Source: Streptomyces marispadix | Lineage (GTDB): Bacteria; Actinomycetota; Actinomycetes; Streptomycetales; Streptomycetaceae | Length of the DNA stretch: 64,000 nucleotides | NCBI RefSeq assembly: GCF_022524345.1 | Contig: NZ_JAKWJU010000002.1 | Coordinates: forward strand, 6,562,001 to 6,626,000 | Direction of reading: 5' to 3' | Shown here: positions 10,885 through 20,471 of the stretch, in pieces | How the letters are laid out: every line of letters begins with the position of its first letter | How positions within the stretch are numbered: position 1 is the first letter of the stretch | Notes under the pieces: generated by a model | What the model was told of the DNA's origin: nothing | Seen by the model: the letters and a program-made list of their open reading frames with translations, nothing else | Database searches by the model: none | Program-made: the position numbers and the translations under genes

Positions 10885-11769
10885 ATGTCCGGAGCCGGTT
10901 CGGAGCACCCGACCCGCCAGCAGCCCCAGCCGCCGTTCCCCGCCCAGGACGACGAACACCCCGGCTACACCCACCGGATGAGCCCACGCCCCGACCACGG
11001 CGAGGACACATACAAGGGAAGCGGCCGTCTCACCGACCGGAAGACCGTCATCACCGGCGGGGACTCCGGCATCGGCCGGGCGGTCTCCCTCGCCTTCGCA
11101 CGCGAGGGCGCCGACGTGCTCCTGACGTACCTCCCGGAGGAGGAGGACGAGGCGCGGGAGACCGTACGCCTCGTCGAGGACGCCGGACGGCACGCGGTGG
11201 CCCTGCCGGGCGACGTCAGGGAGGAAGCGCAGTGCCGGCGCATCGTCGGCAAGGCCGTCGAGGAGTTCGGGCGGATCGATGTGCTCATCAACAACGCCGC
11301 GTTCCAGATGTCGCAGCCCGACGGCATCGAGGCTGTCTCCACCGAGCAGTTCGACCGGGTCGTGCACACCAACCTGTACGGCATGTTCTGGCTGTGCAAG
11401 TTCGCGCTGCCGCACATCCCCGAGGGCGGCAGCATCATCAACACCACGTCCGTGCAGGCCTACAAGCCCAGTCCTCATCTGCTGGACTACGCGATGACCA
11501 AGGGAGCGATCGTCACGTTCACGCAGGGGCTCGCGGGGATGCTCGTCGAGCGGGGCATCCGCGTCAACGCGGTCGCTCCGGGGCCCGTCTGGACGCCGCT
11601 CATCCCCTCGACGCTGCCCGACACCACCCAGTTCGGAGCGCAGAGCCCCTTGGGGCGTGCGGGCCAGCCCGCCGAGATGGCGCCCGCGTACGTCTTCCTC
11701 GCGTCGCAGGAGTCCAGCTACATCACGGCCGAGATCGTCAACGCCACCGGCGGTACGCCACTGCCGTGA
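10885..11769 (+). CDS. SDR-family oxidoreductase (general-stress type)
   Basis: 294-residue short-chain dehydrogenase/reductase. ATG start preceded by AGGAGG. The first 45 residues are a polar, proline-rich extension (HPGYTHRM, DHGEDTYKG) typical of the YhdF/YdaD-like 'extended N-terminus' SDRs. The Rossmann motif TGGDSGIGRAV is at 57-67, NNAA at 136-139, and the catalytic set is Ser189, Tyr202, Lys206 (YAMTK). VAPGPVWTPL and the C-terminal ITAEIVNATGG are also family features. It probably uses NAD(P)H; the substrate cannot be told. It converges on the MBL-fold gene with only 13 bases between stops. The SigB-like promoter upstream suggests stress induction. Confidence 0.88.
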   Translation: MSGAGSEHPTRQQPQPPFPAQDDEHPGYTHRMSPRPDHGEDTYKGSGRLTDRKTVITGGDSGIGRAVSLAFAREGADVLLTYLPEEEDEARETVRLVEDAGRHAVALPGDVREEAQCRRIVGKAVEEFGRIDVLINNAAFQMSQPDGIEAVSTEQFDRVVHTNLYGMFWLCKFALPHIPEGGSIINTTSVQAYKPSPHLLDYAMTKGAIVTFTQGLAGMLVERGIRVNAVAPGPVWTPLIPSTLPDTTQFGAQSPLGRAGQPAEMAPAYVFLASQESSYITAEIVNATGGTPLP

Positions 11770-11782
11770 AGGGCGTGGCCGG

Positions 11783-12661
11783 TCAGCCGGCGCCGGAGGC
11801 CCGCCCCGCCGACGCCGGTACGGCGTTCACCTTCGCTCCGGGGCCCACCACGACCCGCGAACCACGCGGGCAGCGCACCAGCCGGGAGCGGAAGCCCCGC
11901 TTCTCCGCCTCGTCGAGAAACGCAGCGAGCGGCGACTTCATGACGGTGTAGTCGTCGTAGTGCACGGGCAGCACCAGCGCCGGGTCGAGCATGTCGACGA
12001 GGTCGCCTCCCTGCCGCCCGTCCATGGTGACGACGAACCCGCCCGGCAGCTTCGTACCCCCGAGGTGGAGCACGGCGAGATGGATGTCGGGGAAGCGCTC
12101 GGCCACCTCGCGCAGCCCGTCGAAGGGAAGCGTGTCCCCGCTGAGGTAGATCCGCAGGGCCGTCCCTCCCGAGGCGGGGCCGAACTCGACGACGCTGCCC
12201 ATCACCGGCGGCAGCAGGCGCCGCAGCGCCTTGGGCCCGGCGTGGATTGCGGGCACGGAGGTCACACGTACGGCGGTGCCGTCCTTCAGCAGGTCGTGGC
12301 TCTGCCAGGAGGCGAGGCCCGTCGCACGGTGGAAGCCGTAGAGGCCCTGGAGGCGCCGGGAGGCGTGGGGTGTGGTGACGACGGGGACCCCGCGGTCGAG
12401 GGAGCGCTGGGCGATCCGGTCCCAGTGGTCGCCGTGCAGATGTGACAGCACCACGGCGTCCGGTGCCCTCGGCAGGCCGCCGGGAGGCGGCAGCGGGTCG
12501 GTCAGGCGCCGCGAGAGCAGGCCGTAGCCGAGGTGGGCGAACTGCCCGCGGTGAAGGTAGTTGGGGTCGGTGAGCAGCGTGAAGGGTCCGTAGCGCAGCA
12601 GCAGGGTGGCGTTCCCCACGAAGTGGATCTCGGCGGCGCCGTCCGGTACCGGAACTGTCAT
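11783..12661 (-). CDS. MBL-fold metallohydrolase (UlaG-like)
   Basis: 292 residues. The metal-binding HxHxDH motif appears as LSHLHGDHWD near residue 75, with later ligands IHAG, SGDT and PVHYDD in the order expected of a metallo-beta-lactamase fold. The N-terminal half (FVGNATLLLRYGPFTLLTDPNY) resembles the UlaG/L-ascorbate-6-P lactonase-like and NAPE-PLD-like subgroup, which hydrolyses lactones or phosphodiesters. The substrate is not predictable here. No signal peptide, so cytoplasmic. ATG start at 12661 preceded by GAAGGAGCG. Confidence 0.88.
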   Translation of the reverse strand: MTVPVPDGAAEIHFVGNATLLLRYGPFTLLTDPNYLHRGQFAHLGYGLLSRRLTDPLPPPGGLPRAPDAVVLSHLHGDHWDRIAQRSLDRGVPVVTTPHASRRLQGLYGFHRATGLASWQSHDLLKDGTAVRVTSVPAIHAGPKALRRLLPPVMGSVVEFGPASGGTALRIYLSGDTLPFDGLREVAERFPDIHLAVLHLGGTKLPGGFVVTMDGRQGGDLVDMLDPALVLPVHYDDYTVMKSPLAAFLDEAEKRGFRSRLVRCPRGSRVVVGPGAKVNAVPASAGRASGAG

Positions 12662-12818
12662 CAGCGCTCCTTCGCCTGGGCTCCCGGGCGGGCCTGCCTG
12701 CCTGCCGCAGGTCCCCTCGGATGCGGCTCGTGGAGACGTGCGGGTACCACGGCGGGCCGAAGCTATGGCGTGCGGGCACGCACTGCCCGTCGGCTCGCGC
12801 CGCCCGCAGGCCCTGCCC

Positions 12819-15608
12819 TCAGTCCCCGCGCCTCACGGGCAGCGACTGCTCGGCCCAGATGACCTTGCCGTCCTTGGTGTAGCGGGTGCCCCAGCGGTCG
12901 GCGAACTGGGCGACGAGGAAGAGTCCACGTCCGCCCTCGTCCATGGTCGCCGCGTAGCGAAGGTGCGGTGAGGTGCTGCTGTGGTCCGCGACCTCGCAGA
13001 TGAGGGTGCGGTCGCGCAGCAGCCGCACCCTGATGGGCCCGGTGGCGTGGCGGATGGCGTTGGTGATCAGCTCGCTGAGGATCAGCTCCGTGACGAACGC
13101 CTGTTCCTCCAGGCCCCATTCGGTGAGGCTGCGGGTCACGGCCGTACGTACTCCCGCGACGGCCGACGGATCGGAGACCACGTCCCACTCGGCGACCTGA
13201 TCCGGCGCGAGCACCCGGGTACGGGCGACGAGCAGCGCGATGTCGTCGCTGGGGCGGGCCGGAAGCAGCGCGTCGAGCACGGCGTCGCAGCTCTCCTCCG
13301 GCGACTGGCCCGCGTGCGCCAGGGTCTCGCGCAGCAGCCGCAGCCCGGTGTCGATGTCCTGGCCCCGGCGCTCGACGAGGCCGTCGGTGTAGAGGACGAG
13401 GCGGCTGCCCTCCTCCAGGCCCAACTCGACCGATTCGAAGGGCAGTCCGCCGATGCCCAGCGGCAGTCCGGACGGCATCGCCGGGAACTCCACCGTGCCG
13501 TCGGGACGCGCCAGCGCGGGCGTCGGGTGACCCGCTCTCGCCATCACACAGGTACGCAGGACAGGGTCGTAGACGGCGTAGAGGCACGTGGCTCCCGTGA
13601 TCGTCGCCTCGTCGCCCGCGGCGAGGGCGTCCAGATCGATGCGAGCCACCAACTCGTCGAGGTGGCCGAGGAGTTCGTCGGGCGGCAGGTCGAGGGCGGA
13701 GAAGTTGTGCACGGCGGTGCGCAGCCGTCCCATGGTGGCCGCGGCATGCAGCCCGTGCCCCACGACGTCGCCCATGACCAGCGCCACCCTGGCGCCGGGC
13801 AGCGGGATGACGTCGAACCAGTCGCCGCCGACACCGGCCTCCGCGGGCAGATAGCGGGAGGCGACCTCGACGGCGCTCTGCTCGGGCAGGGCACGCGGCA
13901 GCAGGCTGCGCTGAAGGGCGACGGCCATGCCGTGTTCACGGGTGTATCGGCGCGCGTTGTCGATGGAGACGGCGGCGCGTGCGGCCAGTTCCGTCGCGAG
14001 GGACAGATCGTCGTCCTCGAACGGCTCCGGCTTCTCCATGCGCCAGATGCTCACGACGCCCAGCAGTACGCCACGGGCACGCAGCGGTGCGGCCACGAGC
14101 GAGTGGATGCCGTAGTCCATGACCCGCGCGGCCCGCTCCGGGGCCACCGCCTGCCAGCCCGGCGAGTCGCTCAGCCGGGGTTCCAGCACGGCCCGGCCGC
14201 TTTCGAAGCTGCGGGCCTGCGGCGACTCGGGGATGAAGGTGATCAGCTCACCGACGGGGAAGAGCGGCGGATCGTCGTGGATTCCGCTGAAGGCGACGCG
14301 CCGCATCATCGCGAGGCCGCCGCCGTACGGGGCCGGCTCGTCGCCGTGCAGCACCGGCTCCGCCAGGTCGACGGTGACGAAGTCGGCGAAGCGGGGGACG
14401 GCGACCTGCGCCAACTCCTCGGCGGTACGCGTCACATCGAGGGTCGTGCCGATGCCGCCGCTGGCCTCGTACAGCAGCGTCAGACGCCTGCGGATCATCT
14501 CGACCCGGCTGGAGAGGAGCCGCAGTTCCGTGGTGTCCCGGAACGTGGCCACCGTGCCGGGCGGCCCTCCGTCGCGGTCCGTGGGACGGCTGTTGACCGC
14601 CAGCAGCCGTTCCCCGGAGCGCATCACCTCGTCGGTGGCGACACGTCCCGGGTACAGCAGTCTGCCCAGCGGGGTCTCCAGGCCGAGTTCGGTGACATGG
14701 CTGCCCTGGGCGTCGGGCGGCAGGTCCAGCAGCCGGGAGGCCTCGTCGTTGGCGAGCAGCAGCCGCCCCTCGCCGTCGACGATCACCACGCCCTCGTGCA
14801 CCGCATGCAGCACCGCGTCGTGGTGCTCGTACATGCGCGTCATCTCCAGCGTGCCCAGGCCGTGGGTCTGGCGGCGCAGGCGGCGGCTGACCAGGGCGGT
14901 GCCGCCGGTGGCGAGTGCGAGCGCCACGGCGGCGGCGCCCACCAGCAGCGGGAGCTGCCGGTCGACGACTCCGCTCACCTTCGTGATCTTGATTCCGGAG
15001 GAGACCAGGCCCACGACCTTGCCGTCGGAGTCCTTCACCGGGACGACGACCTGGACGATCTTGCCGATGGTGCCCTGGATGGTCTCCGTATGGACGTGAC
15101 CGCGCAGGGACGGTGCGATGGTGCCGACGAACTTCTTGCCGATCCGGTTCCTGATGGGGTGGGTGAAGCGGATGCCCTCGGTGTTCGTCACGACGACGAA
15201 GTCGACCCCCGACCGCTTGCGTGCCGCCTCCGCCGGGCCCAGCAGCCGCGCCGTCGGGTCGGGGGAGCGCAGCCCGCTGAGCGTGCCCGGCGAGTTGGCG
15301 AACGTCTCGGCCACGGCGAGCGAACGGTCCCGTGCGGCGGTGGCGCTGTCGCTGCGGGCCTGTAGCACCAGCGCCACCACGGCGGCCAGCACCAGCAGCA
15401 GCACGACGACGATCTGAAGGGCGAACACCTGCCGGGCGACGCTCGCCTCGCTCAGCAGCGACCACAGACGCCGCCCTCGTGAGCCGTGCGGCGCCCCGTG
15501 TGCTTCCCCGCTCCCCGGCCCGCCCGCTGCGCGCCCGTCCGGCCGCCCCTCGGCCCGCCGGGAGGCGGACAGGGCGCGGAGACGCCTCAGCGGCCCGGCC
15601 ATGCCCAT
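12819..15608 (-). CDS. Multidomain sensor phosphatase: sCache, PAS, GAF, SpoIIE PP2C, HATPase
   Basis: 929-residue membrane signalling protein. A basic N terminus precedes membrane segment 1 (about 61-83). An extracellular single-Cache-type domain (about 90-230) follows, with FVVVTNTEGIRFTHP and QVVVPVKDSDGKVVG signatures. Segment 2 lies near 236-258. Then come a PAS domain (GVVIVDGEGRLLLAN), a GAF domain (about 400-570), and a PP2C/SpoIIE phosphatase domain with GVGGDWFDVI, MGDVVGHG, VLYTDG and PSDDIALLV. The C-terminal RsbW-like HATPase has ELITNAIRHA and DEGGRGLFLV. Phosphatase and anti-sigma-kinase-like activities in one chain are usual in Streptomyces and suggest control of an anti-sigma-factor antagonist by an external ligand. 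The ligand and target are unknown. The start is uncertain by a few codons. Confidence 0.9.
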   Translation of the reverse strand: MGMAGPLRRLRALSASRRAEGRPDGRAAGGPGSGEAHGAPHGSRGRRLWSLLSEASVARQVFALQIVVVLLLVLAAVVALVLQARSDSATAARDRSLAVAETFANSPGTLSGLRSPDPTARLLGPAEAARKRSGVDFVVVTNTEGIRFTHPIRNRIGKKFVGTIAPSLRGHVHTETIQGTIGKIVQVVVPVKDSDGKVVGLVSSGIKITKVSGVVDRQLPLLVGAAAVALALATGGTALVSRRLRRQTHGLGTLEMTRMYEHHDAVLHAVHEGVVIVDGEGRLLLANDEASRLLDLPPDAQGSHVTELGLETPLGRLLYPGRVATDEVMRSGERLLAVNSRPTDRDGGPPGTVATFRDTTELRLLSSRVEMIRRRLTLLYEASGGIGTTLDVTRTAEELAQVAVPRFADFVTVDLAEPVLHGDEPAPYGGGLAMMRRVAFSGIHDDPPLFPVGELITFIPESPQARSFESGRAVLEPRLSDSPGWQAVAPERAARVMDYGIHSLVAAPLRARGVLLGVVSIWRMEKPEPFEDDDLSLATELAARAAVSIDNARRYTREHGMAVALQRSLLPRALPEQSAVEVASRYLPAEAGVGGDWFDVIPLPGARVALVMGDVVGHGLHAAATMGRLRTAVHNFSALDLPPDELLGHLDELVARIDLDALAAGDEATITGATCLYAVYDPVLRTCVMARAGHPTPALARPDGTVEFPAMPSGLPLGIGGLPFESVELGLEEGSRLVLYTDGLVERRGQDIDTGLRLLRETLAHAGQSPEESCDAVLDALLPARPSDDIALLVARTRVLAPDQVAEWDVVSDPSAVAGVRTAVTRSLTEWGLEEQAFVTELILSELITNAIRHATGPIRVRLLRDRTLICEVADHSSTSPHLRYAATMDEGGRGLFLVAQFADRWGTRYTKDGKVIWAEQSLPVRRGD

Positions 15609-15965
15609 GCCTCCACGGTCACGTCATGTTCTCCTCGTCGACGGCTCCATCATTCATGCTGGCTGGCCCTGCGTCACCGGGCGAGTCCTGCGGGTTACCT
15701 GGACGATCCGTACACGGGCGCCCAGCCCCGTCCGTTCGACCACCCGTCAGCTCCCGGTCAACCCCCCTGGGCCCGCACCGCGTCCCAGCCCTTGAGAGCC
15801 CGGCAGTCCTCACGACCGTTCGAACGTGACCGCCCCGCACCGAGGAGGCGAAGCGCCATTTCCCCCGCCGAAGTCCCGTCAGACGACACGTTCCCTACGT
15901 CGTATGACGGGAGGTCACATGAGGGACGACCGCGCGGCGGGCGGGGCGCCCACCGGGCGGGGAGC
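15609..15965. other. Divergent intergenic region, no feature identified
   Basis: 357 bases between the sensor phosphatase and a small exported protein. No open frame has convincing codon bias. No clear promoter hexamers or strong hairpin were found; both promoters must lie here. Confidence 0.5.
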
Positions 15966-16331
15966 ATGCGGCCCGCCCTTCTCGGTGTGGCGGTGGGCGC
16001 TGCGCTGACCGTCGCATCGGCCGCCGTGCTGTGGTGGCCGCACTCCGAGACCGTCCACCGCAGCCGCCAGCCGGCGAAGGTGAGCTATGACGACGCGTCA
16101 CGGCACTACGCGGGACTCGTACGGGAGCACACCCTCTCCGGCGACGTGTCGTACCGGCTGACAGCGGGCCGGGACCCCGGCCTGTCCTACGGGCACACGC
16201 TGGAGATCGACACGGCGCTCGGCGACTCCGGGATCGTCTCGGCCCGCTGGACGGCCGACGGCCTGCGGATCGCCTTCGGCAGCGGGCACACGCTCTTCAT
16301 CCCGGCGAGGCAGTTCACCCACGGACGCTAG
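15966..16331 (+). CDS. Small exported or membrane-anchored protein, unknown function
   Basis: 121 residues. ATG at 15966 chosen because a hydrophobic leader begins at once (PALLGVAVGAALTVASAAVL) and GGGGAG sits just before it. The remainder is soluble, with a YRLTAGRDPG stretch and a C-terminal beta-like segment ending GSGHTLFIPARQFTHGR. No family recognised with certainty. The single leader helix suggests a secreted or membrane-tethered periphery protein. The next gene downstream is 167 bases away and unrelated. Confidence 0.6.
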   Translation: MRPALLGVAVGAALTVASAAVLWWPHSETVHRSRQPAKVSYDDASRHYAGLVREHTLSGDVSYRLTAGRDPGLSYGHTLEIDTALGDSGIVSARWTADGLRIAFGSGHTLFIPARQFTHGR

Positions 16332-16498
16332 GGGGCGCGGCGGCGGGCATGCGCGAGACGGCCCACGGGCGCCCGCGGCCGCACCGGCGCACCCGCCCGC
16401 AGGCATAAGCGAATTCACCGGCGGCGCACCGATGAGTACGGGCCGCCGCGGTGGTCCGACCGGGGGAAGGCTCATCGGCTCCTGACCCGGAGGACACC

Positions 16499-17113
16499 AT
16501 GCGCAAGATCACTGCTGGGCTGTTCATCTCGCTCGACGGCGTCGTGGAGGCCCCCGACCAGTGGCACTTCCCGTACTTCAACGACGAGATGGGCGCCGCC
16601 GTCGACGCGAGCCTCGGAGCGGCAGGAACGGTGCTGCTGGGCCGCAGGACCTACGACAGCTTCGCCGGTGCCTGGCCCGAGCGCGAAGCGGCCGGAGGTG
16701 AGGACGCCCCCTTCGCGAAGAAGCTCGGCGACGCACGGAAGATCGTCGTCTCCCGCCGGAAGCTCGACTTCACCTGGCGCAACTCCGAACAGCTCGACGG
16801 CGACCTCGAAACCGCCGTGGCCGCCCTGAAGAACGAGCCGGGCGGCGACATCGCCATGAGCGGCTCCGTATCCGTCGTGCGGCAGCTCCTCGCGGCAGGT
16901 CTGCTCGACGAGCTGAACCTTCTGGTGCACCCCGTCGCCGTCCGCAAGGGCATGCGCCTCTTCGACGAGGACGGGCCCGCGATCCCGCTGCGGCTGGTGT
17001 CGTCGGAAACGTTCCAGACCGGGGTCCTCAACCTCCTCTACGCGCCTGCCTCTTCCCCGGGCGACGCCGGATACGACGAAGCCAAGGCGCATCTGCCCGG
17101 CTCCGGAAGCTAG
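16499..17113 (+). CDS. Dihydrofolate-reductase-family protein (RibD C-terminal-like)
   Basis: 204 residues starting at ATG 16499 after CGGAGG. It opens with KITAGLFISLDGVVEAP, the typical start of the RibD_C/DHFR-like family. LLGRRTYDSF and the KIVVSRR strand follow, then GGDIAMSGSVSVVRQLLAAGLLDEL, the NADPH-binding Gly-rich region and helix. Family members are NADPH-dependent reductases of uncertain substrate; a role in folate or riboflavin synthesis should not be assumed. Stands alone between convergent or unrelated genes. Confidence 0.87.
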   Translation: MRKITAGLFISLDGVVEAPDQWHFPYFNDEMGAAVDASLGAAGTVLLGRRTYDSFAGAWPEREAAGGEDAPFAKKLGDARKIVVSRRKLDFTWRNSEQLDGDLETAVAALKNEPGGDIAMSGSVSVVRQLLAAGLLDELNLLVHPVAVRKGMRLFDEDGPAIPLRLVSSETFQTGVLNLLYAPASSPGDAGYDEAKAHLPGSGS

Positions 17114-17251
17114 CCGCTTCGACGGCGGGGGCGCCGCGAGCGGTCATCGGGTCGGCGCGGCCCGCTGCCCCATGCCGAGACCGCCGGGGACGCGGCGAGG
17201 GCGAGCGGACGGCCGATGCGGAAAGCAGGCGTCCGCGGCGACGTCGGCCGG

Positions 17252-17271
17252 GCTATGCGGTGCTATGCGGT
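17252..17271. repeat. Tandem 10-bp duplication over a stop codon
   Basis: GCTATGCGGT occurs twice back to back (17252-17261 and 17262-17271). On the minus strand the copy nearer the gene supplies the TAG stop of the acylase gene; the second lies just after it. It looks like a simple replication-slippage duplication. Confidence 0.8.
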
Positions 17272-19656
17272 GCCGGACGCGGGCCTGAGGGTGAGGACCC
17301 GCTCCGTGTGCTGTTCCACCGCGGCGCGGCTGTAGAGAAGCGGAAAGGCTTCGTCCGCCGCCCACGAGGAGAACAGGTCGCGGTAGTGGGGGCTGTCCGG
17401 ATGGCCGGACTGGCCGGGCGAGTTCATCGCGACGGACTCGTCCCAGGCACCGACGTCCACGACGAGGCGGAACGTGGCGCCCCCGCTCTGACGGAAGTCG
17501 GAGGTGTACGCGGCCGCGCCCACGGTGTCTCCGCTGCCGCCGCGCGGCGCCGGGCCGACCGTCATCCACTCCGGTTCGCCTCCCGTACGCTCCCGCACCC
17601 GTTCCGCCAGTGGATGGCGCAGCAGGCTCCGGTGGAGCTTCCCCCACTCCCAGCTCCCTGGGTCGTCCCCGAGCAGCCGCTCCGCTTCCGGGAAGGCGTC
17701 CGCGAGGGAGGTCAGGAGGACGCGGCGCACCTCGTCGGGGTCTTCGAGTCCCGGCCGCCCCTCCGGCGAGAGCAGCAGCCCGAGATCAACGCGGGCGTCG
17801 GAGGCGGCGTCCTCGGCGGGCAGGACGCGCGCCAGCGCGCGCTCCAACTGCCCGTCCGGCTCCGGCAGTACGCGGTGCAGCGCCGAGCGGAGCAGCGCCG
17901 GACGCAGATGGCGGCGGAACCAGATCTCGAACAGCGCCGCCGCCGGCGAGTCCGCCTCCAGCCTCCCGTCCCAGCCGCGCAGCACTCCGAGCGCCCTGGC
18001 GACGCGCGGGTCTTGCCCGGCCCGGCCGTCCACGCCGTCCAGGCCGTCGAGCAGCGGCAGCACGCCGCGTGCCGGCAGGCTCAGATGGTCGGTCTGCAAG
18101 CGCACACAGTCCGCCACGGTCCAGTCGCGGCGGCTCTCCAGGACCTCGGCGATCCGGCGGTAGCGGTAGGGGGCGTACCAGTCGTAGGTGACCGTGCGTT
18201 CGGCGTTCGGATAGGAGGGCGGCAGGTTCATCTCGTTGGCGGTGGCGAGCCAGCCGCTGCGCGGGTTGCGTGCCGACGGCAGGGTGCCCGGCTCATGGTG
18301 GCCCGACCACTCGTAGCGCCCGTCGCCCGGCACGGGCAGCGTCCCGTCCCAGCCCGTACGCACCGGGACCCGCCCGGCGGGGCACCAGCCGATGGTGCCC
18401 TCGGTGTCCGCGTAGACCTGGTTCTCGCCGGGGGAGCCCCAGTGCCGCATCGCCTCGGTGAACTCGTCCGCGTTACGTGCGCCCATGTAGCCGAGGCTGC
18501 CGAGATACGGGGCCATGCCCGGCTCCAGCCACGCGGCCCGCACCGCGAACGCCGCGTTGCGCTCCGGTAGCCGGCGGATCACCGGCCCGTGCCGGGTGAA
18601 CCGCAGCTCGGCCTTGGCGTCCTCGCCGCCCGCCACCGGAACGGTCTCGGTCACACGCACCATGGACTCCCAGCCGCCGTCGTGGAAGTAACGGCTGGGG
18701 TCCTGAGGGTCGGTGCGGTAGACGTACAGGTCCTCCTGGTCGATCGGGAAGATCGTCAGTCCGAAGGCGACCCGCCCGTTGTGCCCGATGGAGACGCCGG
18801 GCAGTGCCGGTTCGCCGCCGCCTACGACATCGAGGCCCGGGGCGGAGAGATGCACCAGATAGCGCAGCGAGGGAAGCGTCACCGCGCGGTGCGGGTCGTT
18901 GGCCAGCAGCGGGCGGCCCGTGGCGGTGCGGGAGGAGTCCAGGACCCAGTTGTTGCTGCCGTCGAGTCCCGTACGGGGCGCCGCACTTCGCGACCCGGAC
19001 GCGGGCGCCCACGGAGCCGTCGTAGCCAGCCGGTAGACATGCAGTACGTCGTCGGGGATCACGGAGAGATCCAGCCCCTCCGGCACCCGCAGCCGGTGCG
19101 GCGACGGCTCCCGCACCTTGCGCAGATCCTCCGCCTCCGGCCCGAAGTCCCGCAGGGTCAGCGCGCGGGCCACCTCGTCGCCGAGGTTGTAGTGAAGGCC
19201 GTGGCTGCGGATACGGGCCACGTCGCCCGGCTCCCAGCAGGAAGGCTCGTAGCCGAGGAGCGTGAACTCCGGCGGCAGCAGCGTCCGTCGGCGTCCGCAC
19301 ATTTCGACGAAGGCGTTGATCCCCCCGGTGAACGCCCGCGCCGCGGGCTCCACTTCCGGCCCGTAGGCCCGCCACTCCTCCTCCATGCCGCCCCGGTAGA
19401 GGAACAGCCGTGCGGCACGGTCGTGTTCGACGTAACGCGGGCCCAACACCTCGGAGAGCAGCCCCAGTCCGCGGCGGCGCCACAGATCGATCTGGAACAG
19501 GCGGTCGCGGGCGGCGTTGAAGCCCTGCGCGAGATACAGGTCCTCGCGGGAAGCGGCGTAGAGATGCGGCACCCCCCAGCGGTCGATGCGGATCTCCACG
19601 GGCGCGGCAAGGCCCGGCACCTCGAAGACGGTCTGGGAATCCTCAGCGTCCGGCAC
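17263..19656 (-). CDS. Penicillin-acylase-family Ntn hydrolase, cytoplasmic form
   Basis: 797 residues from GTG 19656, chosen because GGAGGG lies eight bases upstream; the frame extends further but without bias. The protein has the self-cleaving acylase layout: an alpha part starting with IRIDRWGVPHLYA, a spacer, then LDGSNNWVLD with the nucleophile Ser at residue 234 expected to become the new N terminus of the beta chain. NDPH, FGLT, and GENQVYADTEGTIGW beta-chain signatures follow. No signal peptide, unlike classical periplasmic penicillin G acylase, aculeacin acylase or AHL acylases; cytoplasmic relatives are common in Streptomyces. It hydrolyses an amide of unknown nature. It is not adjacent to a resistance or biosynthesis gene. 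Confidence 0.85.
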   Translation of the reverse strand: MPDAEDSQTVFEVPGLAAPVEIRIDRWGVPHLYAASREDLYLAQGFNAARDRLFQIDLWRRRGLGLLSEVLGPRYVEHDRAARLFLYRGGMEEEWRAYGPEVEPAARAFTGGINAFVEMCGRRRTLLPPEFTLLGYEPSCWEPGDVARIRSHGLHYNLGDEVARALTLRDFGPEAEDLRKVREPSPHRLRVPEGLDLSVIPDDVLHVYRLATTAPWAPASGSRSAAPRTGLDGSNNWVLDSSRTATGRPLLANDPHRAVTLPSLRYLVHLSAPGLDVVGGGEPALPGVSIGHNGRVAFGLTIFPIDQEDLYVYRTDPQDPSRYFHDGGWESMVRVTETVPVAGGEDAKAELRFTRHGPVIRRLPERNAAFAVRAAWLEPGMAPYLGSLGYMGARNADEFTEAMRHWGSPGENQVYADTEGTIGWCPAGRVPVRTGWDGTLPVPGDGRYEWSGHHEPGTLPSARNPRSGWLATANEMNLPPSYPNAERTVTYDWYAPYRYRRIAEVLESRRDWTVADCVRLQTDHLSLPARGVLPLLDGLDGVDGRAGQDPRVARALGVLRGWDGRLEADSPAAALFEIWFRRHLRPALLRSALHRVLPEPDGQLERALARVLPAEDAASDARVDLGLLLSPEGRPGLEDPDEVRRVLLTSLADAFPEAERLLGDDPGSWEWGKLHRSLLRHPLAERVRERTGGEPEWMTVGPAPRGGSGDTVGAAAYTSDFRQSGGATFRLVVDVGAWDESVAMNSPGQSGHPDSPHYRDLFSSWAADEAFPLLYSRAAVEQHTERVLTLRPASGTA

Positions 19657-19963
19657 GTGCTCCGCCCTCCGTGCAGCGTTCCTGGTCGTTACGGCCGCTT
19701 CCCGGTACGGGTTCCCGGCCTGTACAGGCGGAGCCGTCGCATACGGCCACCGCACACGGCAGGAAACCACGGCCACCGCGGACCCCTGCCCAGCGGCGGC
19801 ACCACGGACACGGCACGGCCTCGTCTCCTTACGTACAGGCCGCTCGTCTCCGTAACCCCGGCCGGTCACTCATCGCCCGGTACGGGACTCGCCGGACGCC
19901 CGAAGGGGTACCCGGCAGGCGCTGCCGTGGAGGCGGATCTGCGAGAGAGCGAGGCGAGGCACG
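19657..19963. other. Divergent intergenic region, nothing specific seen
   Basis: 307 bases between the acylase and a small membrane-protein gene. No coding bias, no strong hairpin and no confident promoter hexamers. Confidence 0.5.
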
Positions 19964-20338
19964 GTGCACGTCAGAACGTTGCGATGCGTGGGCGCGGCCA
20001 CCGCGCTGTACGGGCTCGCGGTCGCGGCCCGCCCGGAACTGCTGGCGCGGCCCTCGGGCCTGAGCGGCCCAGGCGGCGAGGTCGAGGAGACGACGCGGAT
20101 CTCGCTGCGGCCCCTGGTGTGGCGGGACGTCGCGGACGGCGCGGCGATGGTGCTCGCCCCCGAGGGCCCGGCACTGCGCACCGCCGCCCTGGTACGTATC
20201 GCCTCGGACCTCGGGGACGCCGTGCTGCTCGGCGCGACGCTGCCTCGGCACGTCCGCCCCATGTCCGTCGCCGTGTCGCTGGGGTGGGCGGCCCTCTCGG
20301 CGGCGGCACTGCGCGCCCCGAGCCGCACCCGCCACTGA
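19964..20338 (+). CDS. Small hydrophobic protein, unknown function
   Basis: 124 residues from GTG 19964 (GAGGCGAGG upstream). Hydrophobic stretches lie at about 8-22 (VGAATALYGLAVAA), 82-95 (IASDLGDAVLLGA) and 101-116 (VAVSLGWAALSAAAL), suggesting an inner-membrane protein with two or three passes. The centre reads LRPLVWRDVADGAAM, a pattern seen in small actinobacterial membrane proteins resembling the DUF4267 group; this resemblance is tentative. Codon bias is good. It lies 133 bases before the EEP gene on the same strand. Confidence 0.6.
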   Translation: MHVRTLRCVGAATALYGLAVAARPELLARPSGLSGPGGEVEETTRISLRPLVWRDVADGAAMVLAPEGPALRTAALVRIASDLGDAVLLGATLPRHVRPMSVAVSLGWAALSAAALRAPSRTRH

Positions 20339-20471
20339 CGCCGGGCGGCCCCGCGGCGGCCCCGCCGCGGCCCCGGCTGCGTCGCCGCCAGCGACGAGCG
20401 GCAGCGACGGACCGGCCGTACGACCCGGGAACGGCCGCACGCGCGCCGCGAAGCAGTGGTACGGATGTGCC

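Noticed and set aside
12981..15365. A 794-codon plus-strand frame over the sensor phosphatase
   Set aside because: Opposite strand of a gene with sensor, PAS, GAF, PP2C and kinase motifs; no coherent domain.
19880..19963. GACT-N16-GGGTAC as another SigB promoter before the small hydrophobic protein
   Set aside because: The -35 part is too poor to separate from chance at this GC content.
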